Shown here: in pieces, positions 48,058 to 57,820 of the stretch
Numbering within the stretch: position 1 is the stretch's first letter
Layout of the letters: every line of letters begins with the position of its first letter
Origin: Enterovibrio coralii
Lineage (GTDB): Bacteria > Pseudomonadota > Gammaproteobacteria > Enterobacterales > Vibrionaceae
DNA: 64,000 bases
NCBI RefSeq assembly: GCF_001559595.1
Contig: NZ_LNTY01000051.1
Span: forward strand, 1 to 64,000
Direction of reading: 5' to 3'
Notes under the pieces: model-generated
Told to the model about the DNA's origin: nothing
Database searches by the model: none
What the model saw: only the letters and a program-made list of their open reading frames with translations
Translations under genes and position numbers: made by a program

Positions 48058-48537
48058 ATGGCTGATCATGTCGATACAATCCTTGCGCAGTGGAAGACGC
48101 AACGACCAGATTTAGACTGTTCTCCGATGGCAGTGATTGGGCGTCTAGTTCGCGCAAAACAGATTGTTAACCCTAAGTTGGACTCGGTTTTCAAGTCGTT
48201 TGAGTTAAGCAGTGTAGAGTTCGATATTCTTGCCTCGATGCGACGTTTTGGCTCGCCAGTGACACCAACGGAGCTTTATCAGACCTTGATGCTTTCATCG
48301 GGTGCGATGAGCACGCGCATTGATGGCTTGGTGAAACGCGGGTTTGTAGAGCGCCACGCCAGTGAAACCGATAGACGTAGTTGCACCATTACGTTGACGG
48401 CGTCAGGGACGACTCTCATTGACGAAGTGGTCAATGCACACGTGGAAAATGAACGTCAAATGCTGTCGAGTCTTTCGCTCGATGAACAAGAGCAATTGGC
48501 TGGGCTGCTGCGAAAATGGCTTATTGCTAACGAATAA
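48058..48537 (+). CDS. MarR-family regulator
   Basis: A 159-residue winged-helix regulator. The ATG at 48058 has AAGGAG nine bases upstream; two GTG codons just before are less well placed. The HTH is in LYQTLMLSSGAMSTRIDGLVKRGFVER and the wing in ETDRRSCTITLTASG. Divergent from the EamA exporter, with two matching operators between them, so it likely represses both. The inducing ligand is unknown. Confidence 0.93.
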   Translation: MADHVDTILAQWKTQRPDLDCSPMAVIGRLVRAKQIVNPKLDSVFKSFELSSVEFDILASMRRFGSPVTPTELYQTLMLSSGAMSTRIDGLVKRGFVERHASETDRRSCTITLTASGTTLIDEVVNAHVENERQMLSSLSLDEQEQLAGLLRKWLIANE

Positions 48538-48619
48538 AGGTCACTCTCTGGTCTCATGCCTGAGCCCCTCTCACCTTATATCTCCGCAATACTAAAGGAA
48601 CTAAGAGAGGGGATGGGCA

Positions 48620-48883
48620 ATGGATTACATGCCAGTGACAAAATTGATTGAGCTTGACCTGCATTGGATCAGAGGAAAGGATGCGCGCTTTAACGCCATT
48701 TTAAAAAGCCTTCGTAAGGGAGATGGCATCCAAGAAGCCATTTTGCTGATCAATTGTGCGTGTGGGAAAACCTATATTCTGCAAGATGGTGGGCACAGAA
48801 TTTCTGCTGCTTATCAGCTTTTCTTAGAGTCCGGGAAGGATTCGATGCTTCCTGTCTCAATATTCCAATCCAACATTCCCTAG
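48620..48883 (+). CDS. small ParB/Srx-like protein, 87 aa
   Basis: An 87-residue protein. YILQDGGHRISAA carries the GxHR motif shared by ParB N-terminal domains and sulfiredoxin, where it binds a nucleotide phosphate. PVTKLIELDLHWIRGKDARF may be the start of the fold. There is no HTH or C-terminal part, so it is not a chromosome-partition ParB. It is adjacent to a BLUF gene on the same strand. Function unknown. Confidence 0.6.
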   Translation: MDYMPVTKLIELDLHWIRGKDARFNAILKSLRKGDGIQEAILLINCACGKTYILQDGGHRISAAYQLFLESGKDSMLPVSIFQSNIP

Positions 48884-48965
48884 ACAGCTTTGCGACTACT
48901 CCCTGAATGAAAGCTTCTATAGTTAATGATGATAACAACTATAAGTACTTATTTTAGGGGGAATA

Positions 48966-49382
48966 ATGATTAGGTTGATCTATGCAAGTTCAGCGACCAC
49001 GGAGTTTACAGAAAGCAAACTGATGAAGTTGCTTGGCCAAGCAAGAGCAAATAACCAAAAAGAAAATATTAGTGGCTTGTTGTTGTATGCCAAAGGGAAC
49101 TTCTTTCAAGTGCTGGAAGGGGAAAAACAGGCAGTTGAAAAGCTTTACTGCAAAATCCAGCAAGATGAAAGGCATACCTCAGTTGTTGTCATCGATAGAA
49201 GTGATATTACTCGGCGGGCGTTTCCAGATTGGTCGATGGGCTTTAAAAACTTAGAAACCTTTGATAGCTGTGAAGTGCGTGGTTATAACACCATCTTTAA
49301 TAAAGCACTCTCTGAAAAAGACATGGAAGAACTTGGCCCCGATATTATTTACCTCATCGAGCAATTCAAAAAAACGTGGTGA
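48966..49382 (+). CDS. BLUF-domain blue-light sensor
   Basis: A 138-residue stand-alone BLUF protein that binds FAD and senses blue light. The photocycle residues are in place: Y6, N30 and Q48 (in FFQVLEG) plus W89 and M91 (DWSMGF), the same spacing as AppA. The C-terminal 35 residues are helical and may contact a partner. RBS GGGG is just ahead of the ATG. No output domain or c-di-GMP enzyme is adjacent, so the partner is unknown. Confidence 0.92.
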   Translation: MIRLIYASSATTEFTESKLMKLLGQARANNQKENISGLLLYAKGNFFQVLEGEKQAVEKLYCKIQQDERHTSVVVIDRSDITRRAFPDWSMGFKNLETFDSCEVRGYNTIFNKALSEKDMEELGPDIIYLIEQFKKTW

Positions 49383-49484
49383 CAGGCGTTTAAAATCCGA
49401 TTGTCTTGACTTTGAACAAGTCTGAAGTGTTTCAAGAAAAGTGGAATATGATAGGCTGCCTTTTCAATCAAAGAGAGGCAGCTC

Positions 49485-50109
49485 ATGGACGACGTTTCTT
49501 TCTGGATGTTATTTCTATCCACCGCAGTGGTGCTGAATATTGCACCTGGCCCTGACCTTTTATACATCCTCACCAAAACAGTTACTGGCGGCAGAAAAGT
49601 GGGTTTTCTTGCTGCACTGGGTGTATGTACCGGTGCGCTCTTTCATGTCGTAGCGGCTGCAATCGGTTTGTCCGCAATCCTCGTATCTTCCGCCTTGGCG
49701 TTTACCATCGTTAAATATGTCGCGTTGCTATCTTCTTTATCTCGCGTGGCAGGCGTTTTGCTCCAAAGGCACCCAACTTAATGTAGAAGCCGCATCCGCT
49801 GAAGCAGTTTCTGGTTGGGCTGCGTTCAAACAGGGTGTGTTGATTGATATTCTAAACCCGAAAGTTGCCATCTTCTTTATGGCATTTTTGCCTCAGTTTG
49901 TTAGAGAAGGCGAGGGGCCTGTTCCGGTACAACTGCTCGTGCTGGGTTTTATTGTGGTGCTGGTGGCGATTGTGGTGGAAGGGCTTTATGTTCTGGCGGC
50001 TGACAAACTGGCAGACAAGATTCGAAATAGCCAACGCATCAGTCGTTGGATGGACAAAATCGTCGGTGCCATTTTCACCTTTTTGGGTATCCGCCTTGCT
50101 ATCAGCTAA
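49485..50109 (+). CDS. LysE-family amino acid exporter (frameshifted)
   Basis: About 208 residues, the family length, if two missing bases between 49722 and 49728 are restored. This reads KYVGVGYLLYLAWQAF, which matches the conserved LysE segment. The protein has about six membrane spans, with NIAPGPDLLYILTKTV at the N-terminus. It would export an amino acid such as homoserine or lysine, or a related compound. RBS AGAGAGG before the ATG. As sequenced, the gene is split into two frames. Confidence 0.82.
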
Positions 50110-50375
50110 GGAATAGCAAACCTGTAAGGGATGCAATAACATCCCTATTGAATTACTACTTATCCCTCATAGTGTTACGGCTCATCTATAAGCGACTTCT
50201 TGCATGTCTTAAATTTGAGCCAAAAACCCCCATCCTTTCGCGGTTATTATGCCCCGATAAGAGGCCAATCTGAACGTTCGACCGTATTCAGAAAGGTACA
50301 GAAATAATTCTTTCATTGTCAGTGGCTTGATCATAACCGCCGAGCACGTGTGCCGTGCGGCAGAGGAATACGATC

Positions 50376-50717
50376 ATGCTGTACGTTGATGGGCTGGTGA
50401 CTGCTTTACCTGCCAAAAACAAAGATACCTACCAACAATTGGTAAAAGATGCAGTTCCCCTGATGCGTTCGTATGGCGCGATTCAGGTTGTGCACTGTAG
50501 TGACAAGCCGACACATCAAAATGTCACACAAGAGGACTACGAAACGGCGAAAGGTGTGGTGGTCTTCTCATGGATTATTTGGCCGTCTCGTGAAGTCAGG
50601 GATAGAGGCATGGAGAAAATGCTGTCCGATCCACGATTTGATGATGTGATGAACCCGCATTCGTTGGAGGGGGAGCGGTTAGAGCTCGATCCTTCTTTCG
50701 TACCCAAATTCCACTGA
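50376..50717 (+). CDS. DUF1428 family protein
   Basis: A 113-residue protein of DUF1428 from the ATG at 50376, behind GAGGAA. MLYVDGLVTALPAKNKDTY and VVFSWIIWPSREVRDRGMEKML are the family signature. Fold is ferredoxin-like. Function unknown. An in-frame extension to 50355 lacks an RBS. Confidence 0.88.
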   Translation: MLYVDGLVTALPAKNKDTYQQLVKDAVPLMRSYGAIQVVHCSDKPTHQNVTQEDYETAKGVVVFSWIIWPSREVRDRGMEKMLSDPRFDDVMNPHSLEGERLELDPSFVPKFH

Positions 50718-50923
50718 TCCCATTCTTCAAAACCCGTCTTAGGCAATCGCAAGTCAGTGATTGCCAAAAGACAGACCATTCTGCTTTAAGAAATTCGGCC
50801 AGATCCTCAGTGCGGCTCTTGTACTTCGTGCGACTTTTCTTCATGTTATTGAAATGTTGGAAATCAATGGATACACCAGACGATGCCTCAGTCATATCGT
50901 CATAGAAAAAGCATGGAGCCGTG

Positions 50924-52162
50924 ATGATCAAATACATCATTACTAAACAACAGATAGAAGAGATGGAAGGGGTGACAAAAACACACTTCCTTAATCCCAA
51001 TGCGGTGAGACATGCCAAGTCACTGGGTGACCTTGTTGGCATCACTGGCTTTGGTTTTCACCTCGTTGAGATTGAGCCTGGCCATGAGTCGACGGAATAC
51101 CATGTTCACTATTTCGAAGATGAGTGTGTTTTCATCTTATCTGGCGAAGCGGAAGTGACGATAGGTGACGACGTTTTCTCGGTTGCCGATGGCGACTTTA
51201 TTGGGTACCCCGCGAATGGCTTACCTCACGTGATGAAAAACACGGGGTCACAGACGCTTCGTTGTCTCGTGGTTGGTGAGCGTCTCGCTCATGATGAAGC
51301 GGACTACCCAAGGAAAAACAAGCGGATATTTCGAAACGAAGGGCGTCCTTGGCAGCTTGTCGATATAGATAAGATTACCGACCAACCCAAGGGAAGTAAG
51401 AAGATGGCTCCAGTGAAAAATGAAATCGCGTTAGTGACAGGCGGTAGTCGAGGCATCGGTGCTGCCACGTCTCTAAAGCTTGCTGAAATGGGCTACACAG
51501 TTTGTGTAAATTACCGCTCACGCAGCGCAGAAGCGAATGCCGTGGTGAAAACCATTCAAAATAACGGGGGTGAGGCTTTTGCGATTCAAGCTGATATTTC
51601 TGACGAAGACGCAGTGCTTGCTTTGTTCGCCGCTATCGATGCGAAAGCGCGGCCTTTGGCTTGCTTAGTTAATAATGGTGGCGTGCTTTTTACGCAAAGC
51701 CGTCTGGAAGATATGACGGTAGAGCGGTTTAACACGGTCTTTAGTGTGAATGTCACTGGCTCTTTCCTTTGTGCAAGGGAAGCAGTGAGAAGAATGTCGG
51801 TGGAAAGAGGCGGAAAAGGCGGTGTGATTGTGAATGTCTCGTCCGGTGCCGCGCGTTCAGGCTCACCAAATGAGTACGTGGATTATGCCGCAAGTAAAGG
51901 GGCTATTGATACGTTGACGGTAGGGCTGGCTAAAGAAGTCGCAAGCCAAGGGATACGCGTGAATGGTGTCAGACCCGGCTTTATTTACACAGACATTCAT
52001 GCCGATGGCGGAGAGCCGAATCGCGTCGACAGATTGGCCAAGAATATACCCTTACAGCGTGGCGGAGAGCCAGTAGAAGTGGCGTCTGTTATCTGCTTTT
52101 TGGTGTCAGCAGAATCCACATTCATGACGGGTAGCATCCTTGATGTGACGGGTGGCGTGTGA
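50924..52162 (+). CDS. cupin fused to short-chain dehydrogenase (SDR)
   Basis: A 412-residue protein from ATG 50924 behind GGAG. Residues 1-160 are a cupin (HVHYFEDECVFILSGEAEV; HVMKN). Residues 165-412 are a classical SDR with TGGSRGIGAAT, NNGG and the YAASK catalytic Tyr-Lys. The join, at about residues 155-165, falls exactly where a normal cupin ends and an SDR starts. An AAGGGA and an ATG stand at the join, and a TAA occurs in the shifted frame a few bases ahead of that ATG. It may be a true fusion or two genes joined by a sequencing error. Substrate unknown. Confidence 0.72.
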   Translation: MIKYIITKQQIEEMEGVTKTHFLNPNAVRHAKSLGDLVGITGFGFHLVEIEPGHESTEYHVHYFEDECVFILSGEAEVTIGDDVFSVADGDFIGYPANGLPHVMKNTGSQTLRCLVVGERLAHDEADYPRKNKRIFRNEGRPWQLVDIDKITDQPKGSKKMAPVKNEIALVTGGSRGIGAATSLKLAEMGYTVCVNYRSRSAEANAVVKTIQNNGGEAFAIQADISDEDAVLALFAAIDAKARPLACLVNNGGVLFTQSRLEDMTVERFNTVFSVNVTGSFLCAREAVRRMSVERGGKGGVIVNVSSGAARSGSPNEYVDYAASKGAIDTLTVGLAKEVASQGIRVNGVRPGFIYTDIHADGGEPNRVDRLAKNIPLQRGGEPVEVASVICFLVSAESTFMTGSILDVTGGV

Positions 52163-52307
52163 CGCTGAGTGAATACGCGTGATGGTTAAATTTTGATCTT
52201 GTTGCATTTTCTTGCATTTACCGACGCCTTTCCTCTAAACATCGCTGTGTCTCTATGGAATAATACAGCGATGTTTAGAACTCATTTAAGTTGAATTCAA
52301 ACCGTTA

Positions 52308-52694
52308 ATGATTATCAGAAAGCGTTGGCTGTTGTCCGCCCTGTTGGTGTGGTGCTCAAACGTGGCCGCTAGCGAATCCATCAGTCAGGATGTAGGTACC
52401 GAGTCTGAGGTGACTTACGATTATCATCAAATTGTGCCGAGTGAGACGGTGTGTCGTTCGAGCCTTCGTCAAAAGTTGCTGGAGCAGCAGATTGCCTTTA
52501 GCAACAGTCACAATTCTCCCGAAGAACGCCGATTTGCCGAAGAGAGCATTGATGAGGCGAGAGAAGCTTATTCTCAAAAGCAAAGTTACTGCGATGCAAC
52601 CTTGGCACTGACGAAATACTTAGATCGCAAAGAGCACCATATGTCTCAAGCGGCGAAAGACGGGCAAGTTCAGAGTTTTGCGTCGACCGAGTAA
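52308..52694 (+). CDS. unknown secreted protein, 128 aa
   Basis: A 128-residue protein with an N-terminal signal peptide (RKRWLLSALLVWCSNVAA, cleaved near residue 21). The mature part is acidic and helical, with two cysteines, in VCRSSLRQK and SYCDATL, that may form a disulfide. Periplasmic location is likely. No family recognised. It is convergent with the AraC regulator gene, with a single base between the two stop codons. Confidence 0.6.
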   Translation: MIIRKRWLLSALLVWCSNVAASESISQDVGTESEVTYDYHQIVPSETVCRSSLRQKLLEQQIAFSNSHNSPEERRFAEESIDEAREAYSQKQSYCDATLALTKYLDRKEHHMSQAAKDGQVQSFASTE

Positions 52695-52695
52695 C

Positions 52696-53634
52696 CTAAC
52701 GCTCACGCACCAGTGTCGGGTGTTTCTTTCGATAAACCAGAGGGCTCACGCCCTTGATACGCCTGAATTGTCGGCTGAAGTTCGCCAAATTGTGAAAGCC
52801 CACTGTTTGGCTGATGTCAGCAATGGTGTCTTCACTTTCTCTTAGAAGCACACAAGCACGCTGAATGCGGACTCGGTTTACAAAGTCGGTAAAACGGTGT
52901 CCTGATGCTTGATGAAAGAATCGCGAGAAGTAGGATTCTGTCATACCCAGCATGTCGGCAACGGTTTTTAGTCGGATAGGTGTTTGGTAATTTTGCATCA
53001 CATAGTTCACCACATCGCTGACCCTGCTTTGCACTGTGCTGGCATCTTTCGTTTCCGACGCGGGCATATTTGACAAGACACGTGTACTGCGTGAGTTCAG
53101 GTAATCGATGAACGAAAGGAAGTTAACCAGTCTCGTCACCCCTTGGCTTTCCCGTATTTTACGAAAATTCTCCTCAGCTTTGTCGAAAGGCACATCCAAG
53201 AACTCAATGCCCATCTTTGCCTGTTCCAAAAGACGTGTGAACTGCATAAGCTCAGGGAACACAAGCGCGGCACCATCAAACAGATCGGGCTTAAAAACAA
53301 CGACCATGTCCCTTAGCTGGTGGGTCTCCCCCGGCGCAAGCTGACTCTCCCAATTGTGAGGAAGCCAAGGGCCAACCAAGGTTAAGTTACCCGGAGAAAA
53401 CGGCCCGAGGTAATTGCCAATCATGACCTTGCCGTGGGTTTTCACGATGAGGTGAAGCTCGTATTCCTCATGCACATGCCAATGAATGCGCTCGTGCGGC
53501 ACACCATGTTCGACATAGCGTACTGACTCATCATCAATTTGAATAAATTCCCATACTGGGTCTTTGGCAACAGACATAGCTTCTTTCCAATTTGTGCTTT
53601 CACTGCTGAGAGAGTCATTCTCAGCAGCGTCCAT
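52696..53634 (-). CDS. AraC-family regulator of the polyol operon
   Basis: A 312-residue regulator. The N-terminal cupin-like sensor is at about 40-140 (HVHEEYELHLIV) and the AraC double HTH is at about 205-305 (MLGMTESYFSRFFHQASG and AFH-type second helix FHNLANFSRQFRRIKGVSP). It follows the polyol dehydrogenase by 41 bp on the same strand. This resembles MtlR of the Pseudomonas fluorescens mannitol operon. It likely activates the operon when polyols are present (inference). Confidence 0.87.
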   Translation of the reverse strand: MDAAENDSLSSESTNWKEAMSVAKDPVWEFIQIDDESVRYVEHGVPHERIHWHVHEEYELHLIVKTHGKVMIGNYLGPFSPGNLTLVGPWLPHNWESQLAPGETHQLRDMVVVFKPDLFDGAALVFPELMQFTRLLEQAKMGIEFLDVPFDKAEENFRKIRESQGVTRLVNFLSFIDYLNSRSTRVLSNMPASETKDASTVQSRVSDVVNYVMQNYQTPIRLKTVADMLGMTESYFSRFFHQASGHRFTDFVNRVRIQRACVLLRESEDTIADISQTVGFHNLANFSRQFRRIKGVSPLVYRKKHPTLVRER

Positions 53635-53675
53635 CTTAATTGACGGAGAAAGGGATCTTGAAGAGCTAGCTTGGG

Positions 53676-54485
53676 TTAGCTCATGACATTACCCCCATCG
53701 ACATTGTAGGTCTGAGCGGTAATGTAATCGGACAAGGGAGAGGCCAAGAACAATGCCGTTCCCGCAATGTCATTCGGCACACCCATGCGTCCTAAGGGGA
53801 CTTCTTCACCCACCAGTTTTTTCTTTTCACCCAACTCGCGGTGTTCGTATTTCGCAAACAAGGCATCGACATGTTCCCACATAGGAGTATCAATCACGCC
53901 GGGCGAAATACTGTTGACGGTAATGCCATGTTCCGCCAGTGCCAGTGCCGCGGATTGGGTGTAATTGATCACCGCTGCTTTGGTGGCGCAATAATGGGCA
54001 ACCAATGCCTCTCCGCGCCGGCCAGCTTGAGACGCCATGTTGATGATCTTGCCGCCTTGCTGGTTTTCAACCATGGTTTTCGCCACGTCTTGCATCAGAA
54101 AAAACATGGCTTTGACGTTTACGTTAAACAGCTTATCGAATTGGGCTTCGGTTGATTCTAACAAAGGCCCCATATCGAAAATGGCTGCATTGTTAAACAG
54201 CACATCAATTTTTCCGAAGCGTGATAGCGTAGATGTCACGAGATGATGGCGGGTTTCCGCATCCGTAATATCACCATGAAGGTAGGCCACGTTGTCACCG
54301 TATTTACCCAGAAGGGCAGCAACACCGGCAGAGGGTTCTTGTGGAAGATCGGTGATCATGCACTGTGCACCACTTGCCAAATAGGCATACGCGACGGCTA
54401 ATCCTATGCCGCCGTTAGCACCACTTAGCAGCGCAACTTTTCCTTCTAAGAGCGGCTTACCATGTTGTTCAAGAGAAATGGTCAT
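53676..54485 (-). CDS. polyol (sorbitol-like) SDR dehydrogenase
   Basis: A 269-residue classical SDR. The NAD site is in SGANGGIGLA, with NNAA, a Ser before the Tyr, and Y-x3-K in HYCATKAA. It resembles sorbitol/galactitol dehydrogenases (SmoS/PolS) that oxidise sorbitol to fructose. It overlaps the start of the dehydrogenase upstream by four bases (ATGA), so they are translationally coupled. Substrate inferred from context. Confidence 0.83.
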   Translation of the reverse strand: MTISLEQHGKPLLEGKVALLSGANGGIGLAVAYAYLASGAQCMITDLPQEPSAGVAALLGKYGDNVAYLHGDITDAETRHHLVTSTLSRFGKIDVLFNNAAIFDMGPLLESTEAQFDKLFNVNVKAMFFLMQDVAKTMVENQQGGKIINMASQAGRRGEALVAHYCATKAAVINYTQSAALALAEHGITVNSISPGVIDTPMWEHVDALFAKYEHRELGEKKKLVGEEVPLGRMGVPNDIAGTALFLASPLSDYITAQTYNVDGGNVMS

Positions 54486-55882
54486 GGGTAACGCTCCTGA
54501 TAGCCATTGAGTACGGTTTCAATTTCTTTCGCCAAGGTTTCTCCATACAGCGGGAAACGACGATGCAGCCCTTGCCAAATATCAGGGTCTTTAATGAAGG
54601 CATCAATGGGATCCGCTTGTTTCATCCAACCCTCGGCCACATACAAATAGGGGTCGCGGTAGTTGAACTTAAATTTGCCTTCAATCAAGAGGGCGAGAAA
54701 CGCGTACCAATGCGCAATCAGCGTGGTTCCCGCTTGCGGCATATAGCCTCTTTCCAGATTCAATCTGATGGTTGGCAACACGAACTGAGGAAATTTACTG
54801 ATGCTGTCCATCGCAATACGTTCGATGCTGTCTGCGATATAGGCATTGCTAAAACGAGATATGATGATGGCGCGATAATCTTCCATATCGAATGGACGGT
54901 CATAGATCGTCGGGATCACCTCGTTTTGGTGATATTGGCGAATTAGCTCGTTGAGTTCAGAGTCGCGAATGTTTTCGTCATAGAATTTGTAGCCGCGTAA
55001 AGCCCCGATATAAGAAAGCAGGAAATGCGCGCCATTGAGAACGCGGATCTTGGCTTCTTCATACGCATGGACATTGTGTGTAAAGGTCACACCAACTTTC
55101 GCCAATGGCGGGAAGTCAGCGGCCATAACATCTTGAATGACCCACTGCTCAAAATCTTCACCCATGATAGGCGCATTGTCTTGAACACCGGTTGCTTTGA
55201 GTACGTCCTGCGGCAAGTCAGCAGGTGGCACTGGCGTAATTCGGTCGACCATTGAACATGGAAATGTGACGTTGTCACTCATCCAGTTTGAAAGTGTGGT
55301 TAAGCCTGCCAATGAAACGAACTGCGTGAAGGCTTTTTCAAGGCGTTTTCCGTTATCACGAAGATTGTCACAGGTGGCGACTGTGATGGCTCCCTCGCTG
55401 AGTGCTTCGCGGGTTTGGAGAGCCAATGCGAGATAACCGTATAACGTTTTGGGGTGTCCATTGCCCTGACGGATCACTTCGATGTCATGTTTGATTTCAG
55501 GATGCTCGCCGTTTAGATCGTCGTTGTCATTGAGGTAGTAACCCCCTTCAGTGACAGTGATGGTCAAGGCTTTGACGAGTGGGTCACTGAACACTTCTCC
55601 AATCACACTCAAGTCGTAGGATGCGTCTTCCACACGGTCAATGCAATGGATCTCGATGTATTCTGCGTTGCCATCTGGCGCGATGCGTTTGAAATGGTAG
55701 CGGCCATGTTGTTGCTTCAGGGCTTCAGGAATACTACGCGTTTCGGCGCGCAGGTTAATATCGGTATAAAACCACTGCTCGTTCTCTGGCAGCTGTTCAT
55801 TTAGCTTTTGCAGATAGTAAGCTTGGTGCCCACGGTGAAAGGCACCAATACCAAAATGAACAAGACGCTTATGTTCAGACAT
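54482..55882 (-). CDS. mannitol 2-dehydrogenase family enzyme
   Basis: A 466-residue member of the long-chain polyol dehydrogenase family (MtlK/UxaB/UxuB). It opens with FGIGAFHRGHQAYYLQKL, as in this family. The catalytic region has IRVLNGAHFLLSYIGALRGY with the typical Lys-Asn pattern (here Arg in place of Lys). It oxidises a free polyol such as mannitol or arabinitol to the ketose with NAD. It overlaps the ABC ATPase gene end by eight bases and the SDR start by four. Confidence 0.85.
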   Translation of the reverse strand: MSEHKRLVHFGIGAFHRGHQAYYLQKLNEQLPENEQWFYTDINLRAETRSIPEALKQQHGRYHFKRIAPDGNAEYIEIHCIDRVEDASYDLSVIGEVFSDPLVKALTITVTEGGYYLNDNDDLNGEHPEIKHDIEVIRQGNGHPKTLYGYLALALQTREALSEGAITVATCDNLRDNGKRLEKAFTQFVSLAGLTTLSNWMSDNVTFPCSMVDRITPVPPADLPQDVLKATGVQDNAPIMGEDFEQWVIQDVMAADFPPLAKVGVTFTHNVHAYEEAKIRVLNGAHFLLSYIGALRGYKFYDENIRDSELNELIRQYHQNEVIPTIYDRPFDMEDYRAIIISRFSNAYIADSIERIAMDSISKFPQFVLPTIRLNLERGYMPQAGTTLIAHWYAFLALLIEGKFKFNYRDPYLYVAEGWMKQADPIDAFIKDPDIWQGLHRRFPLYGETLAKEIETVLNGYQERYP

Positions 55883-56981
55883 GGCTTACCTCACCATACA
55901 CATTGAGGGCATTGTCTTCTGCATTGAACAAGTAAACGCGTGTAGCGTCGAGCTTAATGCCGACAGTTGAGCGCAAGGCCGGCGTGTATTTAGGATCGGC
56001 TCGTACAACCACAGTTTCGCCACTTAAGGTGCGAACATAGGTCAAGGTTTCTGAACCGAGCTGCTCAACCACTTCCACGTCACCTTTCAAATCGCCGTCA
56101 GCGGCATCGCAAAAAGAAAGAGACTCAGGCCTGAAACCAATGGCTTTGGCGGACTCTGCCGACGCTTGATAGAGCGACGCATCCAGTTCAATGCTCGCAT
56201 CTGTGCCAAAGTCGACTTTCAATGTGGAATCATTGGCAGATGCTTTATCGACAGGCAGCACGTTCATTTTCGGTGTGCCAATAAAGGTTGCGACAAATCG
56301 GTTTGCGGGCTGGTGGTAAAGCTCCAGTGGAGAACCGATTTGTGCCACTTCACCTTGGCTCATGATCACCACCTTGTCGGCCAATGTCATGGCTTCGACC
56401 TGATCGTGGGTAACATAAATCATGGTGCTTTGTAGCTCTTGGTGCAGGCGCGACAGCTCGATACGCATTTCCACACGCAATGCGGCATCAAGGTTCGATA
56501 ACGGCTCATCAAACAAGAACACTTTTGGGTTTCGAACGATAGCGCGACCAATGGCAACACGCTGACGTTGACCACCGGAAAGGGCTTTAGGTTTTCGGTC
56601 TAACAGCATGTCCAGCTTCAGCGCCTTAGACACTTTCGCGACCTTGGCTTCGATTTCGTCTTGCGGTTTCTTCGCCAGCTTTAGCGCGAAAGACATGTTG
56701 TCTTTGACCGACATGTGCGGGTAAAGCGCGTAGCTTTGGAAAACCATAGCGACATCGCGTTTTGAGGGATGGGTTTCAATGATTGACTGCCCATCCAGCT
56801 CAATATCACCGCCGGATGAAGACTCAAGACCTGCAATGGTGCGCAGCAGTGTTGATTTGCCGCAACCGGAAGGTCCAACGAACACCACGAATTCGCCTTT
56901 CTGGATTTCAAAGTCGATGTCTTTTAGCGCGAGGGTGTCGCCGTATTTTTTATAGAGATGTTTGACTTGTAAGTAACTCAT
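55875..56981 (-). CDS. polyol ABC transporter ATPase
   Basis: A 368-residue MalK-type ATPase from ATG 56981. It overlaps the permease stop by four bases (ATGA). Walker A GPSGCGKST, signature LSGGQRQRVAIGRA and Walker B VFLFDEPLSNLDA are intact, and a C-terminal regulatory TOBE domain is present. It powers the adjacent permeases. The in-frame extension to 57032 lacks an RBS. Confidence 0.93.
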   Translation of the reverse strand: MSYLQVKHLYKKYGDTLALKDIDFEIQKGEFVVFVGPSGCGKSTLLRTIAGLESSSGGDIELDGQSIIETHPSKRDVAMVFQSYALYPHMSVKDNMSFALKLAKKPQDEIEAKVAKVSKALKLDMLLDRKPKALSGGQRQRVAIGRAIVRNPKVFLFDEPLSNLDAALRVEMRIELSRLHQELQSTMIYVTHDQVEAMTLADKVVIMSQGEVAQIGSPLELYHQPANRFVATFIGTPKMNVLPVDKASANDSTLKVDFGTDASIELDASLYQASAESAKAIGFRPESLSFCDAADGDLKGDVEVVEQLGSETLTYVRTLSGETVVVRADPKYTPALRSTVGIKLDATRVYLFNAEDNALNVYGEVSHV

Positions 56982-57811
56982 TTTACAGCCCCAAAGGTTA
57001 ATCCTTGAACCAGTTGTTTCTGACAGAACCAACCGAGAATGACGATAGGCGCACAGGCCAGAGTGGATGCGGCAGAAAGCTTCGCCCAGAACAGCCCTTC
57101 GGGACTGGAATACGTAGAAATCATGGTGGCGAGCGTGCCGGCATTCGCGGAGGTTAAATTGATGGACCAGAAGGCCTCGTTCCAGCTAAGGACAATAGAA
57201 AGCAACGCTGTCGATGCAATTCCACCTAAAGAGAGCGGCAGCAGCACGTAACGGATTTCGCCAAGGGTATCAGCACCGTCCAGTCTCACTGCTTCCAAAA
57301 TGTCTCTTGGGATGTCCTTGAAATAAGAGAACAGCATCCAGACCACAATCGGTAAGTTAATCAGTGTGTAGATGATGGTCAGTGCCAAGGTCGTATCGAG
57401 CAGCCCTGTTTTCTGACACAAGATGTAAATCGGCACGAGTACGCCAACGGCTGGTAGCATTTTGGTCGAAAGCATCCAAAGCAACATGTCTTTGGTGTGC
57501 TTTTTCGGGTAAAACGCCATCGAGTATGCAGCAGGGATCGCGATGATCAGTGCCAGAATCGTAGAGCCAAAGGCAGTGATCGCAGAGTTAATGGCGAACT
57601 TCAAATAGTCGCTTCGCTCTTGTACCAAACCGAAGTTTTCAACGGTTGGTTCGAAGAAGAAACTGGGCGGCACTTCGATCGCCTGTTGTTCAGTTTTGAA
57701 CGCGGTGATCAGCATCATCAGGATAGGGAAGAACACCAGCAATGCTAACGCCCAGCAGATGATGGGGCGGAGCCATCCTGTTTGATCAATCAAAGATACA
57801 TGTTTTGCCAT
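56978..57811 (-). CDS. polyol ABC transporter permease (MalG-type)
   Basis: A 277-residue inner-membrane permease with six likely spans. The ATPase-contact EAA loop is ILEAVRLDGADTLGEI. It forms a heterodimer with the preceding permease. Operon order is substrate-binding protein, two permeases, ATPase. Confidence 0.92.
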   Translation of the reverse strand: MAKHVSLIDQTGWLRPIICWALALLVFFPILMMLITAFKTEQQAIEVPPSFFFEPTVENFGLVQERSDYLKFAINSAITAFGSTILALIIAIPAAYSMAFYPKKHTKDMLLWMLSTKMLPAVGVLVPIYILCQKTGLLDTTLALTIIYTLINLPIVVWMLFSYFKDIPRDILEAVRLDGADTLGEIRYVLLPLSLGGIASTALLSIVLSWNEAFWSINLTSANAGTLATMISTYSSPEGLFWAKLSAASTLACAPIVILGWFCQKQLVQGLTFGAVK

Positions 57812-57820
57812 AACTCCTCC

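Noticed and set aside
50127-50144. GGGATG/CATCCC hairpin as terminator of the LysE gene
   Set aside because: The stem is only 6 bp and there is no T-run after it.
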